From DAIOFH01 sp036745875 (lineage in GTDB: Bacteria > Planctomycetota > SZUA-567): a DNA stretch of 8,775 nt. How positions within the stretch are numbered: position 1 is the first letter of the stretch; each line of letters starts with the position of its first letter. The translations under genes were made by a program, and so were the position numbers. The stretch covers positions 1 to 8,775 of the forward strand of contig DAIOFH010000153.1 of the NCBI GenBank assembly GCA_036745875.1. The letters are read 5' to 3'. The notes below the pieces were generated by a model. That model did no database searches, was not told where the DNA came from, and saw only the letters and a list, made by a program, of their open reading frames with translations. Of this stretch, positions 5,674 to 8,775 are shown in pieces.

Positions 5674-7065
5674 TTAAAATGCGCCCTTGACGACATAAAC
5701 CTTGATATGGCTGAATTCCTCAAGAGATATGCTGATGCCTTCCCTCCCGAGGCTGCTCATCTTATAGCCGCCAAAAGGCTGATCAAGATGGCGATAGCCG
5801 CCGGTGCCATTGACGACCGCCGCTCCAGCCTTGAGTTTGCTGCCGACCCGGAAGGCGCGCTTCATGTCCGAGGTCATCAGGCCGGAGGAAAGGCCGAAAC
5901 AAGAATTATTGGCAATACGGATGGCCTCTTCCTCGGTGTCGAAGGGAATTAACGGGAAGACAGGGCCAAACACCTCCATGTCGGACGCAATGTCCATTTC
6001 GGGGGTGACATTGGTAAGAATGGCGGGATGAATACGGGTGCCCTCGCGCTTGCCGCCATGGAATAATTTCGCGCCCTGTTCGACTGTTTTGGCGATCTGC
6101 TTTTCCACCTCGATAGCCGCGGATTCGGAAACCAGGGCGGTGACAATCGCATCTTCATCAAGAGCGTTGCCGACTTTGGACGAGGCGAGTCTGGCGGCGA
6201 GCTTTTCCGCGAGTTTGCCGTAAATACCCGTTTGCACAATGAAGCGCTTGGAGGCGCAGCATACCTGGCCGTTGTTTTCGAGCCTGCTTGCGGTCATTTC
6301 GTTTATCGCCGAATCGAGATCGGCGTCGTCGAAGATAATCATGGCGTCGTTGCCGCCCAGTTCAAAAAATAACCGCTTGAGGGTGTCGGCGCCGTCCCGC
6401 ATCAGCGACTGTCCGGCGGGTGTGCTACCGGTCATGCTGATGGCGTCCACGTCCTTGTTCTTGACGATCTGCGCGACCATGTCTGCGCGCTCGCACACCA
6501 TGAATTGAATAACGCCTTCCGGGAAGCCCGCCTTTTTGGCAACGCCTTCCAGGTGCATAACCGCGAGCGGATTGGCGGATGGAGCCTTGATAAGGACAGT
6601 ATTGCCCATAACCAGGGCGGGGGCGATTTTTTGGAAAGTGAGTTCAATGGGAAAATTAAAGGGGATGATGCAGGCGATGACCCCCAAAGCCTCGCGGCGG
6701 GTAAAGACCAGATCCTTTTCAAATCCCGGCGCGTTGTCGGCCAGCACATCGCCATACATGTGTTTGGCGCGTTCGACCGCGGCTCTCAGCAGTTTGGCGG
6801 CGTCTTCGTTTTCGATGCGGGCCTGCACGATGGGCTTTGCCATGTCTTTCGCCGAGAGGGTGGCTATTTCCTCGTTTGCCTGTTCGAGCGCATCCGCGAA
6901 TTTATAAAGGATTTCGCCTCGTGCGTACAGCGGCATTGACTCCCAAGCCGGCTGGGCGGAGCGGGCCTTGGCGACCATTTCCGCCAGACGGGCGGGGGAG
7001 GCCAGTTCCAGGGTAGCAAGCTTTTCGCCTGTGGCCGGATTGGTGACTGCTAATTCTTTTGCCAT
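5674..7065 (-). CDS. NAD(P)-dependent aldehyde dehydrogenase (ALDH superfamily)
   Basis: This soluble enzyme oxidises an aldehyde to a carboxylate with NAD(P)+. The 463-aa sequence has the full set of catalytic residues: oxyanion-hole N137 (IIPFNFP, 133-139), general base E235 (FFELGGND), nucleophile C269 (NNGQVCCASKR, spacing of 34 from E235 as in classical ALDHs), the GSTPAG cofactor loop (213-218) and EVFGP (364-368). Ser163, in IKAPSANP, occupies the place where NAD-preferring ALDHs often have Glu, so NADP+ use is possible, as in GabD. It is somewhat shorter than typical 480-500 aa ALDHs at both ends but looks complete. It is distinct from the CoA-acylating IolA encoded nearby. Candidate substrates include succinate semialdehyde, glycolaldehyde or lactaldehyde; sequence alone does not decide. 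Its gene lies 108 nt after the transaldolase gene and 30 nt before iolB. The ribosome site is only moderate (AAAGGCAGG). Confidence 0.9.
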   Translation of the reverse strand: MAKELAVTNPATGEKLATLELASPARLAEMVAKARSAQPAWESMPLYARGEILYKFADALEQANEEIATLSAKDMAKPIVQARIENEDAAKLLRAAVERAKHMYGDVLADNAPGFEKDLVFTRREALGVIACIIPFNFPIELTFQKIAPALVMGNTVLIKAPSANPLAVMHLEGVAKKAGFPEGVIQFMVCERADMVAQIVKNKDVDAISMTGSTPAGQSLMRDGADTLKRLFFELGGNDAMIIFDDADLDSAINEMTASRLENNGQVCCASKRFIVQTGIYGKLAEKLAARLASSKVGNALDEDAIVTALVSESAAIEVEKQIAKTVEQGAKLFHGGKREGTRIHPAILTNVTPEMDIASDMEVFGPVFPLIPFDTEEEAIRIANNSCFGLSSGLMTSDMKRAFRVGSKLKAGAAVVNGTGGYRHLDQPFGGYKMSSLGREGISISLEEFSHIKVYVVKGAF

Positions 7066-7136
7066 GGGGTACCTGCCTTTCGGTTGAATTCATGATGGTA
7101 TGACTGTTTCGTAAAACGCCGACTCCACCTTTTCTA

Positions 7137-7164
7137 ATAATAACTCCGACGATTCCCAAGTAAA
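7137..7164 (-). promoter_or_regulatory. Possible internal promoter before the aldehyde dehydrogenase gene
   Basis: In the 108-nt gap after the transaldolase gene, minus-strand TTTACT (7159-7164, 4/6 to -35) and TATTAT (7137-7142, 5/6 to -10) are 16 nt apart. No clear terminator is seen in this gap, so the ALDH and iolB genes may be read from both an upstream promoter and this one. The match is modest. Confidence 0.3.
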
Positions 7165-7173
7165 TATTTGCGG

Positions 7174-8250
7174 TTATTTCAAAACATTGGGAATCATGAA
7201 GCCGCGAATAACGCCGAGGAGATCCGAGTAACCGCCCAGGAATTGCTCGAGGGTGCGCTTGGTCGCGCCGAAATCGGCGAATTCAGATTCTTTCATCCCG
7301 TCGCCTTCGTAGGCGCGGATAAACTCCGGGAAATACTTCTTCAGTGTCTCCAAAACCTTGTCGTCCACCGGAACGTCCATCCGGGGAGTCGGATCAATCC
7401 CCGACTTGTTAATATTGTCCTGCCAGTCGGAGGTGATGGTCAGCACCACATCGCCGCCGACAAACTCCGACCACTGCATTACGTTACGATACGCGGCGGA
7501 GAGAAGACGGCAAGTGTATTTCTTTTCCTGGTAGATCTTGTACGCATGCTTGAAGCAGGCAATCCCGGCCCATTCCAATACCCCGGGATCACAGGGAACG
7601 CCCTGCTTCTTCCACAGCACTTTCAGGTAATCGTCAAGACGACCGACCATCATGGTGCAGACGGGGGACATCTGCGAGATATCCTTGCCTTCCGCTTGGC
7701 GACGCTTCAGGCCGCGTTCGACCGCTTCGGCAACGGCGAGAACCTGAGGAACGGAGAAGGATACGGTCGCATTGACGCTGACGCCGTTGTAGGTCGATTC
7801 TTCGACAGCCTTGACGCCGGCTTCCGTGACAGGCATCTTGACCTGCATGTTGGGTGCGAGGGTGTTGAAGTGCACCGCCTGCTTCCACATCGCCTCCGCG
7901 TCGCGGTAATACTTGGCGTTCGTTTGGATGGACAGACGGCCCTTCTTACCCTTCGTATCCGCGAAGATCTTTTCAAACAGCTTCGCGCCCTTCACTGCCA
8001 TTTCCTCGTTCAGCTTCCAGGCGATGTCGTCTTCGGTGCCGGTGGGCATTTCCTTCACCAGTTCGTTGATGCGACCCTTCCACAGGTCCATTTCCTTCTT
8101 CAGCACGCTGCCGACAATGACCGGGTTGGTGGTCGCGCCGGTAGCGCCGTTTTCCAGGGCAGGCATCAGTTCGGAAATGGCGCAGGAGTCATTCCAGAAT
8201 TCCGTCGGGGTGGTCATGACTGTCTTGTGCAATGGGGACTTGTATTCCAT
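7174..8250 (-). CDS. Transaldolase-family protein (TAL/FSA class I aldolase fold)
   Basis: The protein should be a cytosolic Schiff-base enzyme that transfers or releases a three-carbon dihydroxyacetone unit from a ketose. In the 358-aa product the active-site pattern aligns with E. coli TalB: D21 (WNDSC) for D17, TNP (41-43), K138 (VKMP) for Schiff-base K132, N160 and T162 (SVNATVSFS) for N154 and T156, and R204 (VGRLDDY) for phosphate-binding R181. Two positions differ: Q109 (GRLSIQT) replaces TalB E96, as in fructose-6-phosphate aldolases, and M201 replaces F178. It is longer than TalB (about 317 aa) and much longer than FSA (about 220 aa), and belongs to a ~350-aa group whose substrates I do not know. 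The ATG at 8250 has GAGGAG with 7-nt spacing. It sits between iolA and the ALDH gene, where it could split a ketose and pass an aldehyde on. Confidence 0.85.
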   Translation of the reverse strand: MEYKSPLHKTVMTTPTEFWNDSCAISELMPALENGATGATTNPVIVGSVLKKEMDLWKGRINELVKEMPTGTEDDIAWKLNEEMAVKGAKLFEKIFADTKGKKGRLSIQTNAKYYRDAEAMWKQAVHFNTLAPNMQVKMPVTEAGVKAVEESTYNGVSVNATVSFSVPQVLAVAEAVERGLKRRQAEGKDISQMSPVCTMMVGRLDDYLKVLWKKQGVPCDPGVLEWAGIACFKHAYKIYQEKKYTCRLLSAAYRNVMQWSEFVGGDVVLTITSDWQDNINKSGIDPTPRMDVPVDDKVLETLKKYFPEFIRAYEGDGMKESEFADFGATKRTLEQFLGGYSDLLGVIRGFMIPNVLK

Positions 8251-8265
8251 GGTGGTTCTCCTCAG

Positions 8266-8300
8266 TTATTTAGGATTTACGATTTATGATTGAAGATTTA
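8266..8300. repeat. Five tandem NGATTTA heptamers in the iolA-transaldolase gap
   Basis: Five consecutive 7-bp units fit the consensus NGATTTA. Their first base varies (T, G, C, T, A). The first unit departs from the consensus at position 2 and the fourth at position 6; the other three match fully. The array ends right next to the ribosome binding site region of the transaldolase gene. The variable first base with a fixed six-base core is distinctive and unlike a simple slippage repeat. Confidence 0.6.
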
Positions 8301-8314
8301 TCGCGTTGCAGAGG

Positions 8315-8343
8315 AAAATCATAAATCTAAAATTCTCAAATCG
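8315..8343. repeat. Inverted partner heptamers (TAAATCN) ending at the iolA stop
   Basis: About two clear heptamers (AAAATCA, TAAATCT) and two degenerate ones run in the opposite orientation to the 8266-8300 array, and reach the iolA stop codon. GATTTATGATT (8281-8291) and AATCATAAATC (8317-8327) are a perfect 11-bp inverted pair. A second register pairs 8294-8301 with 8321-8328. The transcript can therefore form alternative hairpins between the two genes. Confidence 0.5.
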
Positions 8344-8775
8344 TTCCGTCCCAAGTGGAAACTTTAGTATTTTTCATTTCTTCCTGGTCGAACCAGTGGG
8401 CGGTCACGCACTTCGTTTCGGTGTAGAATCTGACGCCATCCTTGCCGAGGCAGTGCAGGTCGCCGAAGAACGATTCCTTGTGGCCGGAGAAGGGGAAATA
8501 GCCGATCGGCACCGGGATACCGACATTGATACCGACCATGCCGCCGTGGGTGTGGCGGGCGAATTCGCGGGCGTAGAAGCCGTTCTGGGTGTAAATGACC
8601 GAACCATTGGCGAAGCGGTTGTCGTTCATGATTTTCAGACCGTGGTTGAACGACTTGCAGCGCTTGACCGAAAGAACCGGGCCGAAAATCTCCTCCTGCC
8701 CGAGACTCATGTCCTCGGTGACGTGATCGAAGATCGTAGGGCCGACGTAGAAGCCGTTCTCATGTCCCGGCACCT
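8336..8775 (-). CDS. iolA: Methylmalonate/malonate-semialdehyde dehydrogenase, CoA-acylating (C-terminal part)
   Basis: IolA/MmsA converts malonate semialdehyde (or methylmalonate semialdehyde), NAD+ and CoA to acetyl-CoA (or propionyl-CoA), CO2 and NADH in the cytosol; it is the last step of myo-inositol degradation and also acts in valine breakdown. Only about the last 146 residues are in the window; the gene runs off the right edge, and no start is visible. The visible part has the family hallmarks PGHENGFYVGPTIFDHV, QEEIFGPVLSV, GMVGINVGIPVPIGYFPFSG and FFGDLHCLGKDGVRFYTETK, which are specific to MMSDH among ALDHs. The catalytic Cys lies outside. Its 3' end is 85 nt from the transaldolase start, separated by the heptamer repeats. 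The locus context supports iolA over a purely valine-related mmsA. Confidence 0.92.
   Translation of the reverse strand, partial: VPGHENGFYVGPTIFDHVTEDMSLGQEEIFGPVLSVKRCKSFNHGLKIMNDNRFANGSVIYTQNGFYAREFARHTHGGMVGINVGIPVPIGYFPFSGHKESFFGDLHCLGKDGVRFYTETKCVTAHWFDQEEMKNTKVSTWDGTI

Noticed and set aside
7168..8289. 373-codon open frame on the plus strand
   Set aside because: It is longer than the transaldolase gene it mirrors, but the minus-strand product has complete transaldolase active-site motifs and a strong ribosome binding site. The plus-strand product matches nothing I know.
8266..8343. CRISPR-like or IS-end interpretation of the heptamer repeats
   Set aside because: Units are only 7 bp and contiguous without unique spacers, and there is no transposase, terminal repeat pair or target duplication.

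Overview
All eight genes in this window lie on the minus strand, so they are transcribed from high to low coordinates. Together they look like a carbohydrate uptake and catabolism locus of the myo-inositol (iol) type. The coding DNA is fairly GC-rich by eye, and most genes follow strong GGAGG-type ribosome binding sites. The solute-binding protein has a Sec-type signal peptide with no lipobox cysteine. That points to a soluble periplasmic protein and hence a diderm (Gram-negative-type) bacterium. I cannot name the genus from this sequence. Inositol-type gene sets with RbsB/MglA-like transporters occur in many gut, sediment and host-associated anaerobes.

Layout in transcription order. (1) Catabolic operon, about 8775 to 4777: the 3' end of a methylmalonate/malonate-semialdehyde dehydrogenase (IolA/MmsA, cut by the window edge), a ~358-aa transaldolase-family protein, a 463-aa NAD(P)-dependent aldehyde dehydrogenase, and an IolB/KduI-family cupin isomerase, closed by a hairpin terminator. 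The iolA-transaldolase gap holds tandem AT-rich heptamers facing an inverted set. (2) A monocistronic GntR/FCD regulator (4660-3977) with its own near-consensus promoter and an intrinsic terminator. (3) A three-gene sugar ABC importer (3582-89): double ATPase, permease (ATGA overlap with the ATPase) and periplasmic binding protein. It is driven by a near-consensus promoter whose -35 box abuts the gntR terminator. A leader of about 295 nt separates the promoter from the ATPase and can form competing stems near the start codon.

How the parts may work together (inference): the importer brings in a cyclitol or sugar, and the catabolic operon degrades it. The IolB-like isomerase and IolA fit the lower myo-inositol route (5-deoxy-glucuronate to 2-deoxy-5-keto-gluconate, and malonate semialdehyde to acetyl-CoA). 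The GntR/FCD protein is the obvious local regulator; similar TAGTATA-containing partial palindromes lie at its own promoter and at the transporter promoter. The canonical iolC, iolD, iolE and iolG are not in the window and could lie upstream of iolA. The transaldolase and extra aldehyde dehydrogenase are not part of the textbook pathway and are the most interesting part of the locus.
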